From: Amycolatopsis endophytica
Lineage (GTDB): Bacteria > Actinomycetota > Actinomycetes > Mycobacteriales > Pseudonocardiaceae
Direction: 5' to 3'
NCBI RefSeq assembly: GCF_013410405.1
Contig: NZ_JACCFK010000001.1
Location: forward strand, 744,001-808,000
DNA: 64,000 nt
In this document: piece by piece, positions 1 to 8,419 of the stretch
How the letters are laid out: the number at the start of each line of letters is the position of its first letter
How positions within the stretch are numbered: position 1 is the stretch's first letter
The notes under the pieces: generated by a model
What the model saw: the letters and a program-made list of their open reading frames with translations, nothing else
Told to the model about the DNA's origin: nothing
Databases searched by the model: none
Translations under genes and position numbers: made by a program

Positions 1-106
1 CGATCACCGCGACGGCGGTGCCGACGAGGTGGGCGGGCGAGCGCAGGGGAAAACCCCAGATGCGGCGGTAGACGGCGGCGCGGCCACGGTTGGTCCGGAT
101 CGGCAT
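1..106 (-). CDS. T4SS-operon protein, N-terminal part only (cut by window edge)
   Basis: The first 35 codons of a leftward gene are visible; the rest lies beyond base 1. The ATG is at 106-104, only 5 bases after the stop of the membrane gene upstream, so it is the next gene of the same operon. The visible start is basic (MPIRTNRGR) followed by RRIWGFPLRSPAHL and the beginning of a hydrophobic stretch, which suggests a membrane-anchored component. The function cannot be read from this fragment. In related actinobacterial loci a small membrane protein and a VirD4/TraD-like coupling ATPase usually follow, but that is expectation from memory, not something seen here. Confidence 0.6.
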   Translation of the reverse strand, partial: MPIRTNRGRAAVYRRIWGFPLRSPAHLVGTAVAVI

Positions 107-111
107 CTAGA

Positions 112-2172
112 TCACCGCACGATCCGGTCGGTGTCACGGGAGTCGTCCCGCACTTCGAGCCCGCGGGAGGGCCGGTACAACACGTGGACCGGCTTGCCAC
201 CGACGAGTTCCTGCCCCGCGCGGCGCGGGGCTGGGCGCTGCGACGGCGTGGCGGCGACACCCGGCCGCGAAATCCGCGACGGCACGACGACGGGGTCGGG
301 TTCGTCCCAGCCCCGGTCGTACACCGGCGAGGTGTCGACCCGCCTGCTGGGCGGCTGCGCGACGGGCGGCGCCCAGCCATCGGAGCGGCGCGTGGTGCCC
401 GGCGGGGCGGAGTAGACGAACGCGTCCGGGTCGGCACCCGCCGGGGCGTAGCCGGAGAGGGCTGGCTGGCTGCTCCCGCCCGCGGGCAGCGCGGCCCGCG
501 TCTGGTTGCCGATGGCGGGGCCACCGCCGGGCCACGGCGCACCGGACCAGGCGGCCGCGGGACGAGCGGCCATCGCACCGGCCCCGTCGAGGCGCTGGGC
601 GTTGGCGAAAACGGTGGCTTCGGGCCGCCCACGCCCGGCCGAGCCGGTCGGGCTGGCGACTTCGCTCTCTTCGCCCTCCTTGACGCTCTCCCAGAACGCG
701 TCCTGCGGCGTGGGCCCCTGCTTGCGGCGGAAGCGGCTGAACAGGCCACCGCTGGGCGCGGGCACGGAGCTGCCCACCATGCCGACGGACATCTCGACCA
801 TCTGCCACAGACGGCGCACCGGCCGCCCGACGAGGAAGAGCAGCACCGTCACGAGACCCGCCATGACCATCTGGGTGAGGATCGACAGCGAATTCCCGGC
901 GGCGAAGATCGCCTGCAGGAGCAGGGCGTGCACCCCGGCGAGCACGGAGAGGACGAGCAGGTTGAACCCCACCGCGCCGAGCAGGCGCGCGACGCGCCGG
1001 AGAATGTCGTGGTGGACCAGCGCTACCAGGCCGATCAGCGGTGCGGTCAGCACGAACAGCCGGATCAGGACCTGGGCGAGCAGCACGGAAGCCTTGGCCA
1101 GCAACTGGAACAGCGCGTAGACAAGGCTCTGGCCGAGCGCGAGGAAGCCGGAACCCGTACGGCTCCCGCCCTCGCCGGTGAAGTACTGGGTCGCCGGGCC
1201 GAGTTGCGTGGAAATGTTCTTGTAGGCCGCCTTCTTCTGGTCGACGATCGCCTGATTGGCGTCGTCCCCGTTGCGAATCTGGTTCCAGGTGAAGGCCTGA
1301 GCGTCGAGCAGCTGCCGCCCGAACTGCTGTGCCTGCGGCGCGTCCGGCGCGCCGAACTCACCCCGCAACCAGTTGTTGTAGATGACCTGGTTGTACAGGT
1401 CGGTTGGCAGGACCTCACGCACGATCCGGTCACCCGAGTTGTCGACGAAACCGGCCTGGATGTTCGTCGAGGTCTGCACGATCGCGCGGTCGATCGGATC
1501 GAAGTACTGCAACATCGCCATGGACGAGGCCGCGAGCCACACGGCCCCGAGCGCATACAGCCCGCGTTTGCTCACCGTGGACAGGTCGCCGCGCCAGATG
1601 TTGCGGAACATCATGATGGCGAGCACGAGGGCGAACAGGCCGAAGAGCTGCGCGTAGACGTTGTTGTAGACCTTCTCCGCACCCGATTTGACCGCGTTGT
1701 AGATCGGGTTGAGGAGACCGCCCTCCATGACCGTGTAGTGCAGGGAGTTGGTGGCACCGACGATGTTCTTGCCAATGTTGAACAGCTGGTTGCCGGCCCA
1801 GGTGTCGATGGTGGTGTTCGGGCTGGTGATGCCGCTCAGCGGGCCGCAGTCGGTCTCGTAGACGTTCCAGACCGTGCCGGCGTAGCTGTAGTCCAGGTAT
1901 CCGCTGCCGTTCTCGCCGTGCCGGGCGGGCGGATCGAGCGCGCCCACCAGACCGGAACCTGGTCGCTCGGGGTTCGGTGCCTCACCGCAGGCCGCTGCTG
2001 ACGCGGAGGGCGCCATCACCGTGGCCTGCAGACCGACGAGCAGCGCCACGGCCACGAGCGAAGCCCACCGCGACGGTCTCTTGCGCCGACCACCCCGGTT
2101 CTTCAACCCCCGCCTCAGCGCGTGCCATCCGGCGGCCACCGCGAGCACGCTCAGGACCGTCAGGAGCGTCAT
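112..2172 (-). CDS. VirB6/TrbL-like polytopic membrane protein of a T4SS-like operon
   Basis: The 686-residue protein has an N-terminal hydrophobic segment ending in an Ala-rich signal-like stretch (about residues 35-60). An extracytoplasmic loop with two Cys follows, then two or more membrane spans around 180-230 and a cluster of long hydrophobic segments at about 345-470. The last ~200 residues are Pro/Gly/Ala/Ser-rich and look disordered. Size and layout resemble VirB6/TrbL channel proteins of type IV secretion systems. It overlaps the ATPase gene by 4 bp (ATGA), indicating translational coupling. The family assignment rests on topology and the VirB4-like neighbour rather than on a catalytic motif. 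Confidence 0.6.
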   Translation of the reverse strand: MTLLTVLSVLAVAAGWHALRRGLKNRGGRRKRPSRWASLVAVALLVGLQATVMAPSASAAACGEAPNPERPGSGLVGALDPPARHGENGSGYLDYSYAGTVWNVYETDCGPLSGITSPNTTIDTWAGNQLFNIGKNIVGATNSLHYTVMEGGLLNPIYNAVKSGAEKVYNNVYAQLFGLFALVLAIMMFRNIWRGDLSTVSKRGLYALGAVWLAASSMAMLQYFDPIDRAIVQTSTNIQAGFVDNSGDRIVREVLPTDLYNQVIYNNWLRGEFGAPDAPQAQQFGRQLLDAQAFTWNQIRNGDDANQAIVDQKKAAYKNISTQLGPATQYFTGEGGSRTGSGFLALGQSLVYALFQLLAKASVLLAQVLIRLFVLTAPLIGLVALVHHDILRRVARLLGAVGFNLLVLSVLAGVHALLLQAIFAAGNSLSILTQMVMAGLVTVLLFLVGRPVRRLWQMVEMSVGMVGSSVPAPSGGLFSRFRRKQGPTPQDAFWESVKEGEESEVASPTGSAGRGRPEATVFANAQRLDGAGAMAARPAAAWSGAPWPGGGPAIGNQTRAALPAGGSSQPALSGYAPAGADPDAFVYSAPPGTTRRSDGWAPPVAQPPSRRVDTSPVYDRGWDEPDPVVVPSRISRPGVAATPSQRPAPRRAGQELVGGKPVHVLYRPSRGLEVRDDSRDTDRIVR

Positions 2173-5078
2173 GCGGCGTCCCAGCCGCCGCGTTTGCCCG
2201 CGCCCGCGCGTTCGCCGTCCCGCTTGCCCGCGTCGTCATCGGGGCCGCCGGGGACGTCCTCCGACAGGATCTGCTCCTCGGTGAGTCCCACTTCGCGTTC
2301 GGCGGCCAGTTCCAGGTCCGGCTCCAGCTCGTCGTCCGGGGGCGGGGCCGGGATGTGCTGCTCCTCGACCGCCGGCTCGGCGTCGCGGGCGTGGGTGTCG
2401 GCGGGCAGGGCGTCCTTCGAACCCGGCGTCGTGTCCAGTGCGGCACGCAGGTGCTGCAGATGCGGGCCCGAGAAATCCACCCGGATCCGCTCCACGCCAC
2501 CGGCACCGTCGCCGAAGATGAACTGCCGCGGCTCGCGGTCGCGCTCCAGACCGCGCTGCGCACCGGGACGGCGGCCCAGCGACGCGACCACCTGCTCGTA
2601 CCCGACGCCGACCGGCACCTTCAACAGCCGCAGCGCGTCGGCCTGCGCCTCGTCGTCGTCGAGGCGCCCGACGAACACCGAGTCCAACAGCGCCACGAAA
2701 CCCTGGATCTTCAGGAAGTCCGCCGGGATCTGCGAGGACAGCAGGACACGGACGTTCCACTTCCGCGAGTCACGCGCGAACCGGTTCATCAGCACGCGAC
2801 CGGTCGGCACCTCGGACAGGAAGAACGCCTCGTCGATCCACACGCCCTTGCGCAGATCCTTCGGCTTCTCGTACACCGACCGCTGGGTCAGCCACGCGGC
2901 CAGGTTCAGCATCTCCACACCGAGCGCCTCGGCGTCGGTCCAGTGCTCGCGCCCGACACCGTCCTTGGGCAGCGTCAGCCCGGCCATCGTCAGCACCGTC
3001 AGCCGGTCGTCGCGCGTCTCCGAGTACGGGTCGGCGTCGTTCTCCGGGATCAGCAGCGACATGCGCTCGCGCATCTCGTCCAGGAAGTCCGCCACCACCA
3101 CCGCGTGCTCGTGGTGCTCGCTGGAATCCCGCCGCAGCGCGTCGATCACCTGGCCAGGGTCGGCGTCGTACCGGCCGCCGACCGCCCGCACCGCCCGCAG
3201 CAGCACGATCCGGCTCTGCGGCATCCGCGCCACTTCATACGGCAGCACACCGGTCAGCACGTCGAGCACGAGCCGCCGCCGGGTCGCGCCTGCCAGCGCG
3301 CGCTCGCGCCGCCACGCCCGCTCCGGGTCCTCCTCGTCCATGAAGTGCTCGAGCAGCGGCTCGGCCACCACGCGGTAGGGGTTGAGAATCCCGGGTTGTG
3401 CATTCAGCAAGTTGATGGGCCGCGCGTACGGCCGGATCTCCGGCAGATCGCACAAGCGGGACAGCGGCCCGGACGGGTCCAGCAGCGTCCAGTGCGCGCC
3501 CGCGCGCAGCGTCTTGTAGACAATGCCGCCGCCGAGGAACGACTTGCCGCCACCGAGACCGGCCACCATCGCGGTCAGACCGGACCCGTCGCGGATCTCC
3601 TGCGCCATCCACGGGTCCCAGGCCACCGGGCGCCGCGTCGCGGTGACGGTCTCGCCGAGCAGGATGCCGCGCCGGTCGCCGACCTCCGCGGTCGCCGTCG
3701 GCACCGCGGCCGCCGCCCACACCACCGACCCGCGCCGCATGTACGCGGCCGAGGACAGCTGCTCGCCCGGGATGAACTCCCTGGCCAGCGAGTACTGCGC
3801 CTCCGGGTGCTCGATGGCGATCTTCGGCTTGTACAGGTCGAGCAGCTGCTGGGCGTAACGCAGCGCCTCGCGCTCGGTGTCGCCGGACACCGCCAGGCGC
3901 CACCACGACCGCACGCGCGTGGCCAGCGCGGTGAAGCCCGACGTCATCTCGTCGTCGATCTCCAGCACCCGGGTGGCCTGCCGCGCCAGCGACTGCGGCG
4001 GCTCCAGCTCGTGCTCGTCGGTGTAGTGCTTGACCTGCGAGCGCACCTTGTTCATCTGGCGCTGCAGCTCGCCGGCGACCTCCTCGGGCCTGCGCACGTA
4101 GATGCGGGCGGACCACTCCACGTTGGCGGGCAGCCGGTCGGCGTGCTGCATCCACGGGTCGTCGACCTCGGGGATCTGCAGACCGTGCATCTGCCCGACG
4201 GTCAGCACCGCGAGGTGCCGCTGCACCCCGGCGTTCGATCCGGTGCGGCCGCGCACGGTCAGGGTCGGGGCGTAGGGGTCGGCGTGGAAGTCCGCCGCGT
4301 CGGTGAAGCTGGCCAGATCCTCCGGCTCCCAGGCCGCGCCGGGCACGGCGGGCAGATGCCGGGGCGCGGGCAGGCCCAGCGAGCACGAACGGTGCATCAG
4401 CCAGGACATCTCCTCGGCGTGCACCGGGCGGCCCTCCAGACCGGAGGAGCCCATCACCTGGTCCAGGTGCTCGACCTCGGAGTCCAGCGCGGTCAGCTCG
4501 GCGTCGACGGCCTCCGGCAGGATCCGGCGCAGCAGCGGCGCGGCGCGCTCCACCGCGCGGTCCACCACGCGCCGGGTCTGCACCTGGACGCCGATGTAGA
4601 CCTCTTTTTCCGCCATCGACCGGCCGAGAAGCTGCTGCTGCTCACCGATCAGGTAGTCGTCGAACGACAGCGCGCCCGGGGTGTCCGGCGGGCGGCGGAC
4701 GGCGTTGTGGACGTGCGCCTCGGCCCACATCCGGATCGGATACGGCCGGGTGGTCACGCGCAGGTGCAGCCAGCGGCCCTGCAACTCGGCGTACTGGCCC
4801 GCGATCGCGGCGATCAGGTCGCGCCGCTGCGAGTCCGATCGGAACGACCACCGCTGCGGCGCCAGCCGGTACCACGCGTAGACCTCGTTCTCGGTGCGCA
4901 CCAGGTGGCCGTCGATGGTGCGCAGCGAAATCGACGGGGTGTAGCTGGGGATGGCCTGCTCACCGGGCAACCGGCGGCCGGACTGCGTGCCGGAGGCGCG
5001 GCCCGACCGCGGTGGCCACTGCGTGGCACCGCTGGCGTCGGCCTGCTGGGCCTTCCGGCGTCCGCCGCTTCCGAACAA
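2169..5078 (-). CDS. VirB4/TraC-like ATPase of a T4SS-like operon
   Basis: The 969-residue ATPase is predicted to power a type IV secretion or conjugation channel at the inner membrane. A Walker A motif (GLGGGKSF) lies near residues 508-516 and a Walker B-like GVWIDEAFF near 750. The ~500 residues before the P-loop lack obvious membrane spans and match the accessory domain of VirB4/TraU-type ATPases. The C-terminal 90 residues are acidic and Pro-rich. The gene starts 10 bases after the small membrane protein gene and overlaps the next gene by 4 bp. No relaxase or integrase is visible here, so it could serve protein export or an integrated element whose other parts lie outside. The VirB4 class is clear; the substrate is unknown. 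Confidence 0.75.
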   Translation of the reverse strand: MFGSGGRRKAQQADASGATQWPPRSGRASGTQSGRRLPGEQAIPSYTPSISLRTIDGHLVRTENEVYAWYRLAPQRWSFRSDSQRRDLIAAIAGQYAELQGRWLHLRVTTRPYPIRMWAEAHVHNAVRRPPDTPGALSFDDYLIGEQQQLLGRSMAEKEVYIGVQVQTRRVVDRAVERAAPLLRRILPEAVDAELTALDSEVEHLDQVMGSSGLEGRPVHAEEMSWLMHRSCSLGLPAPRHLPAVPGAAWEPEDLASFTDAADFHADPYAPTLTVRGRTGSNAGVQRHLAVLTVGQMHGLQIPEVDDPWMQHADRLPANVEWSARIYVRRPEEVAGELQRQMNKVRSQVKHYTDEHELEPPQSLARQATRVLEIDDEMTSGFTALATRVRSWWRLAVSGDTEREALRYAQQLLDLYKPKIAIEHPEAQYSLAREFIPGEQLSSAAYMRRGSVVWAAAAVPTATAEVGDRRGILLGETVTATRRPVAWDPWMAQEIRDGSGLTAMVAGLGGGKSFLGGGIVYKTLRAGAHWTLLDPSGPLSRLCDLPEIRPYARPINLLNAQPGILNPYRVVAEPLLEHFMDEEDPERAWRRERALAGATRRRLVLDVLTGVLPYEVARMPQSRIVLLRAVRAVGGRYDADPGQVIDALRRDSSEHHEHAVVVADFLDEMRERMSLLIPENDADPYSETRDDRLTVLTMAGLTLPKDGVGREHWTDAEALGVEMLNLAAWLTQRSVYEKPKDLRKGVWIDEAFFLSEVPTGRVLMNRFARDSRKWNVRVLLSSQIPADFLKIQGFVALLDSVFVGRLDDDEAQADALRLLKVPVGVGYEQVVASLGRRPGAQRGLERDREPRQFIFGDGAGGVERIRVDFSGPHLQHLRAALDTTPGSKDALPADTHARDAEPAVEEQHIPAPPPDDELEPDLELAAEREVGLTEEQILSEDVPGGPDDDAGKRDGERAGAGKRGGWDAA

Positions 5079-5088
5079 CCTCTACCTC

Positions 5089-5544
5089 CTACCGTGGCGC
5101 CGGGGTGCGCGCGCCACGCGGTCGTGCTGTCTGGTGGTGAGGGTGAGCCCCCGCCGCGGCGGGGCGCCGTTTGTGCTTGGGGAGCGGCCGCTCGTGCCGC
5201 ACGCGGATCTTCGTCGCCGTGACGGCACCGCCCTCCCCGGAGGTCTTCTCGCGAGGCGCCTGCAACTCGCGCAGCCACATCGTCATGACCGCGCCGAGCG
5301 GACGCTCGTGACTGATCTTGGCGGTGATCATCCGGGTGATCAAGATCGTGAGGACGAACGCCCACGCCGTGGAGAAGAAGCCGAACCCGAAACCGAGCTG
5401 CCGCTCGATCGCGAGGACGACGAGGAAGACCGGGATGCCGACGCCCCAGGCCACGTACCGGGCCCGCCACGGGAACGTCGCCTTCGGCGGGCCGAGCCAG
5501 ACCGCGTCGACCCGGTAGACCTCGTCATCGGTTCGAATCCGCAC
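5089..5544 (-). CDS. Small membrane protein of T4SS-like operon (PrgI/VirB3-like position)
   Basis: The 151-residue protein starts at GTG 5544. The first ~30 residues are hydrophilic, followed by two adjacent hydrophobic segments (about residues 31-70) and then a Lys/Arg/His/Pro-rich cytoplasmic tail. A two-helix hairpin directly upstream of the VirB4-like ATPase is the position and topology of VirB3/PrgI proteins, which dock VirB4 to the membrane. The tail is unusually basic and of low complexity. Identity beyond topology and context is inference. Confidence 0.55.
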   Translation of the reverse strand: MRIRTDDEVYRVDAVWLGPPKATFPWRARYVAWGVGIPVFLVVLAIERQLGFGFGFFSTAWAFVLTILITRMITAKISHERPLGAVMTMWLRELQAPREKTSGEGGAVTATKIRVRHERPLPKHKRRPAAAGAHPHHQTARPRGARTPAPR

Positions 5545-5562
5545 GCGCGCTACCCCGCGCCG

Positions 5563-5829
5563 TCAGCTGGTGAACAAGCCGGCGATCCACTCGCCGACGT
5601 TGACGCCGAGCCCGCTCACGGCGAGGCCGACGATCGCGAGCGCGATCACCACACCGGCCAGGCGGCGCATGACCCCGGCGTTGTCGCCCTTGCCGCCTCC
5701 GAGCCAGAGCAGCAGCAACGCGACGGCGAGCAGGACCAGCGGGATGATGTTGTCCAGCAGCCACTGCTGGACGCCCCGGGTCTTGATCTCGCCCTGCGCC
5801 AGGTGCTGCACAAGTGTCATCATGGTCAT
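5563..5829 (-). CDS. Small two-helix membrane protein, VirB2/TrbC pilin-like
   Basis: The 88-residue protein has two hydrophobic helices (about residues 25-43 and 55-75) separated by a short Gly/Lys/Asp turn (GGGKGDN). This is the VirB2/TrbC-like layout at the head of many actinobacterial T4SS-like operons. The ATG at 5829 is preferred over the two in-frame ATGs just after it, because a TGGAG Shine-Dalgarno lies six bases before it. It is the first gene of the leftward operon and is followed after 18 bases by the next gene. No signal peptidase site is evident, so the pilin role is inferred from position. Confidence 0.55.
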   Translation of the reverse strand: MTMMTLVQHLAQGEIKTRGVQQWLLDNIIPLVLLAVALLLLWLGGGKGDNAGVMRRLAGVVIALAIVGLAVSGLGVNVGEWIAGLFTS

Positions 5830-5930
5830 CGCGTACTCCAGGTGCGAGGAGTGTGGGTGTCGGGTGGGTCGGCGCGGGGCAGGCCCACGAGGTCGGAAAG
5901 TCCGGTCCGGTCTGTCTAGCCCATCATGGC

Positions 5931-5945
5931 GTCACAAGTTGTGAC
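5931..5945. promoter_or_regulatory. 15-bp perfect palindrome, candidate operator of T4SS-like operon
   Basis: GTCACAAGTTGTGAC is a 7-1-7 perfect inverted repeat about 100 bp upstream of the first gene of the T4SS-like operon. Its size and symmetry fit a dimeric repressor site. No regulator gene is adjacent, so the binding protein is unknown. Confidence 0.45.
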
Positions 5946-6372
5946 GGTCAAAGCGCTCTCTGTCGAACGGCAGTCCATTCACACCAGGCACAGTACGGCC
6001 ACTTCCACTGAACTCGTCGCCCTCCATCATCGTGGCAAGACCGCTCAGGGTTAACCCCCTGCACCCGGATTTCCTAGTGTGGGCAGGGACTCACCCACAG
6101 GCGCAGTCGTGCTTCACTCTGGGTGTGCGGTATCGCTCGTCGATGGCGCGGACAACAGTGTGGCATGACCCGATCGGCCGCAGAGCACGTACCCGGGCGT
6201 GACGACTTCTCCGCGCGAGTCGATCAGCCGATCCGGCGAACGCGGTCACACAGCGCCCGGGTGGACCCCCGTTGCACTCACCTTGCGTGACCAGAATGCA
6301 CTTTCGGGCGAACTCGGGTGTAAACGCTCCCTGCGACGGGGGCGCGGCAGGACGCGGTACCCCGATGACGGC

Positions 6373-6402
6373 TCGTGAGCGCGAACGCGGTCGTGCTCAC
6401 GA
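6373..6402 (-). terminator. Hairpin after SCO6745-family gene
   Basis: TCGTGAGC (6373-6380) and GCTCACGA (6395-6402) form a perfect 8-bp stem with a 14-base loop. On the minus strand it starts 10 bases after the stop codon ending at 6413. There is no T-run, as is common for high-GC actinobacterial terminators. Confidence 0.45.
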
Positions 6403-6412
6403 ACCGTGACAC

Positions 6413-7285
6413 TCAGGCCTTCGGTGTCGCGAAAACGCCGTCCGGGAAGGCGCCGTTCGCGACCGCGTGACGGGACAGTTCACGGCCCAGCTCGTGCAAC
6501 CGCCCGGCCTTCTCCGCGCCCAGGTGCCGCCACGGCGCCACCGCGGACGCGTTCGTCTGCTCCTCGACGCTGTCCCGCAGCACCGTGCCCTCCGCCGTGA
6601 GGGCGCCGCCGTCGTCGAGCAAGCCCTGCTCGCGCAGGTCCGCGCATCCGGCGTCCCACTGCTCGTCGGACCAACCGCGCGTGGCCTTGGCGGCCGCGAC
6701 CAGAAAGCCCTTCCCGGTCGCTGTGTAGGTGATCAGCGCCGCCAGCCCGCTCAGGCCGTGTCCGACCAGGGCGGCGATGTGCCCGTCACCGCGGTACTCG
6801 CGCAGCAGGGTCACGGCGTGCCAGAACACGAGGTGCGGTTCGGACGGCCAGTCCAGCCCGGCGTGGCCCGCGTACAGCGGACGGCCCTCGGCGGTGCACG
6901 CCTCGGTGGCCTCGCGTGCCAGCTCGGCCGCTTCGGCCAGCCGGGAGGAGGTGACCAGCTCGTCGCCCAGCAGGCGGCGCAGCCCGGCGTCCGCGGCGGC
7001 GACACGGGCCTCGACGATCCCCGCCGGCCCGGCCAGGCTCCAGGCGCGCGGGATGTACTTGGCGATCAGGTCCGGGTTGAAGTTGTAGAACGTGGCCGCG
7101 ACGACATCGGCGGTGACCGGTCCCATCGGGGCGGAGCGGCTCGCGAAGTAGCCCATCCGGCCGGGCCGCAGCCCCGCGCCGGTCAGGGCCTGCTCGGCCT
7201 CGGGCGCGAAGTAGAGGAACGAGTGCAGCGGTTCGAGCGCGCGGTGGCACCGGTACGCGAGGGCGCGGGCTTCTTCGTGATCCAC
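6413..7285 (-). CDS. SCO6745-family protein
   Basis: The 290-residue, largely helical soluble protein resembles the actinobacterial SCO6745 family, whose biochemical role is unknown to me. It begins VDHEEARALAYRCHRALEPLHS and carries the recognisable PMGPVTADVVAATFYNFNP block near residue 55. The C-terminal third (about 200-270) resembles a winged-helix fold (DEQWDAGCADLREQGLLDDGGALT). The GTG at 7285 is chosen because a longer frame reaches 7387 only by running into the 3' strand of rnpB at 7324-7338. The gene lies 38 bases downstream of rnpB in the same direction and may depend on read-through from it. A hairpin follows the stop. Confidence 0.75.
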   Translation of the reverse strand: MDHEEARALAYRCHRALEPLHSFLYFAPEAEQALTGAGLRPGRMGYFASRSAPMGPVTADVVAATFYNFNPDLIAKYIPRAWSLAGPAGIVEARVAAADAGLRRLLGDELVTSSRLAEAAELAREATEACTAEGRPLYAGHAGLDWPSEPHLVFWHAVTLLREYRGDGHIAALVGHGLSGLAALITYTATGKGFLVAAAKATRGWSDEQWDAGCADLREQGLLDDGGALTAEGTVLRDSVEEQTNASAVAPWRHLGAEKAGRLHELGRELSRHAVANGAFPDGVFATPKA

Positions 7286-7323
7286 GACTGCGACCGTAGG
7301 CGCTGCGGCTCCGGCGCGGAAGG

Positions 7324-7713
7324 GGCGGACGAGTTGGCGTGTAAGCCGGATCCTGTCCCGCGGCGAACCGCGGTGGCGGCCATCCATCTAGGCCTGCCGT
7401 TGCCGGCAGGCTCGAGCGGCCTACCCGCAGGCATCGGGCGGGCCGCCCTCGATCGCCTGCGCAGGCACCTGACGGCGCCCTCTTGGCCTTGCTCCGGGTG
7501 GGGTTTACCGAGCCACCCCGGTCACCCGGGATGCTGGTGGTCTCTTACACCACCGTTTCACCCTTACCCCGGCCGTGCGGCCGGGGCGGTCTGTTTTCTG
7601 TGGCACTGTCCCGCGGGTCGCCCCGGGTTGCGGTTAGCAACCACCCTGCCCTGCGGAGTCCGGACTTTCCTCGAGGGGCTGGCCCTCGCGGCCGCCCGGC
7701 CAACTCGTCCGCC
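7324..7713 (-). ncRNA. rnpB: RNase P RNA (M1 RNA homologue)
   Basis: This is the catalytic RNA of RNase P, which matures the 5' ends of tRNAs. Read on the minus strand it has the hallmark blocks: GAGGAAAGTCCGGACTCC near the 5' end, GACAGTGCCACAGAAA in the core, GGTGAAACGGTGGTGTAAGA, and near the 3' end AGATGGATGGCCGCC and CAGGATCCGGCTTAC. The terminal stem P1 is visible as a perfect 15-bp pairing between 7699-7713 and 7324-7338, which sets both ends. The ~390-nt length fits bacterial type A RNAs of Actinobacteria. A -10 box (TACCCT, 7724-7719) sits six bases before the predicted 5' end. Confidence 0.95.
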
Positions 7714-7718
7714 TGCCC

Positions 7719-7724
7719 AGGGTA
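7719..7724 (-). promoter_or_regulatory. -10 box of rnpB
   Basis: On the minus strand TACCCT is followed by six bases (GGGCAG) and then the first bases of the P1 stem at 7713/7712. This agrees with the expected start of the RNA. No good -35 consensus is seen. Confidence 0.6.
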
Positions 7725-7814
7725 GCCGTTCCCAGCGCGTGGACGTCGATTGCCCCCGCCCGCACCGCGCGGCTGCACTCGGAATCGGCTCGCGTGCCGT
7801 CCGAAAACCATTCC

Positions 7815-8378
7815 GAGACACCGCGAACTGGCCGTGCTCGCGGAGAACAACGGTTCGAGTACGCACGAGTCCACCGGGTTCAGCCTCGCCCTGCTGCTGG
7901 CGACGCAGCGGCTCAAGGTGATCGCGGCCGTCCACCCTGGACTGTGGCAGCCGGGGGCGCTCCGAGGAGTTCCAGGGCGGCAATTCGACCGCGGCGCGCC
8001 GGCTGGCCGGACGCGTGCCGGACTGGTGTTTCAGCAACGGCACGGACTTCGACGGCTTCAGCGAGCAGGTCGCCGAGGTTCGCGGCGGAGAACGACCGCA
8101 CCGTCCGGTTCGGGCTCAACGGTTTCGTGATCGCCCGCGACACCGAAGCGCAGGCCCGTGAGGTGCTGCGGGAGATCGTGGACAAGGCCGACGTGCAGGC
8201 CGTCGAGGGCTTCCGCTCCGCGGTCAGGCAGGCAGGTCCACTTCGGACGGCAAGGGTAGGTGGGCGGACTCGGAGTTCGCAGATCGCGCGGCGCGTGGTG
8301 GAGTACAAGCGGCGCGGGGCGAACCTCCTGCTGCTCGGGTTCCTGCACGCCGCCGAACCCGTGGGAAGTTTCCCGTGA
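7815..8378 (+). pseudogene. Decayed LLM-class flavin monooxygenase (SfnG/dimethylsulfone monooxygenase-like)
   Basis: Pieces of one gene are readable in order but in different frames. They are RFEYA, then HESTGFSLALLLATQRLKV and IAAVHPGLWQPG (about 7868-7954), then EEFQGGNSTAARRLAGR with DWCFSNGTDFDGF (about 7968-8064), then VRFGLNGFVIARDTEAQA (about 8104-8158), then KGRWADSEFADR, then RRVVEYKRRGANLLLL with GFLHAAEPV (about 8291-8361). These match successive blocks of SfnG-type FMNH2-dependent monooxygenases, normally ~360 residues. The stretch from WQPG to EEFQGG, the part after HESTGF's predecessor and the segment before RRVVEY have lost dozens of codons, and the N-terminus is mostly absent. 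It cannot encode a working enzyme. The upstream neighbour is rnpB; the downstream gene is a permease. Confidence 0.8.
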
Positions 8379-8419
8379 CCGGCTGGGTCGTGCGGACCGG
8401 CTGGGCCTAATGTGAAGCC

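Larger units (their letters stand above)
5830..6412. other. 583-bp gene-free interval with several palindromes
   Basis: No convincing open reading frame lies here on either strand. The interval should hold the promoter of the leftward T4SS-like operon (start at 5829). It contains a 15-bp palindrome (5931-5945), a 10-bp palindrome GGGTTAACCC (6048-6057), a looser inverted repeat TGTGGG-N10-CCCACA (6078-6083/6094-6099) and a hairpin following the gene that ends at 6413. The number of palindromes suggests regulation or an undetected small RNA, but nothing matches an RNA family I recognise. Confidence 0.6.

Noticed and set aside
1977..5222. Very long plus-strand open frame of about 1081 codons over the T4SS-like genes
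   Set aside because: It is antisense to the VirB4-like ATPase, which has real Walker motifs. The translated sequence is Arg/His/Gln-rich and shows no domain; high GC makes such shadow frames common.
7286..7387. N-terminal extension of the SCO6745-family protein
   Set aside because: It would overlap the 3' strand of the rnpB P1 stem and does not fit the family start at VDHEEARAL.
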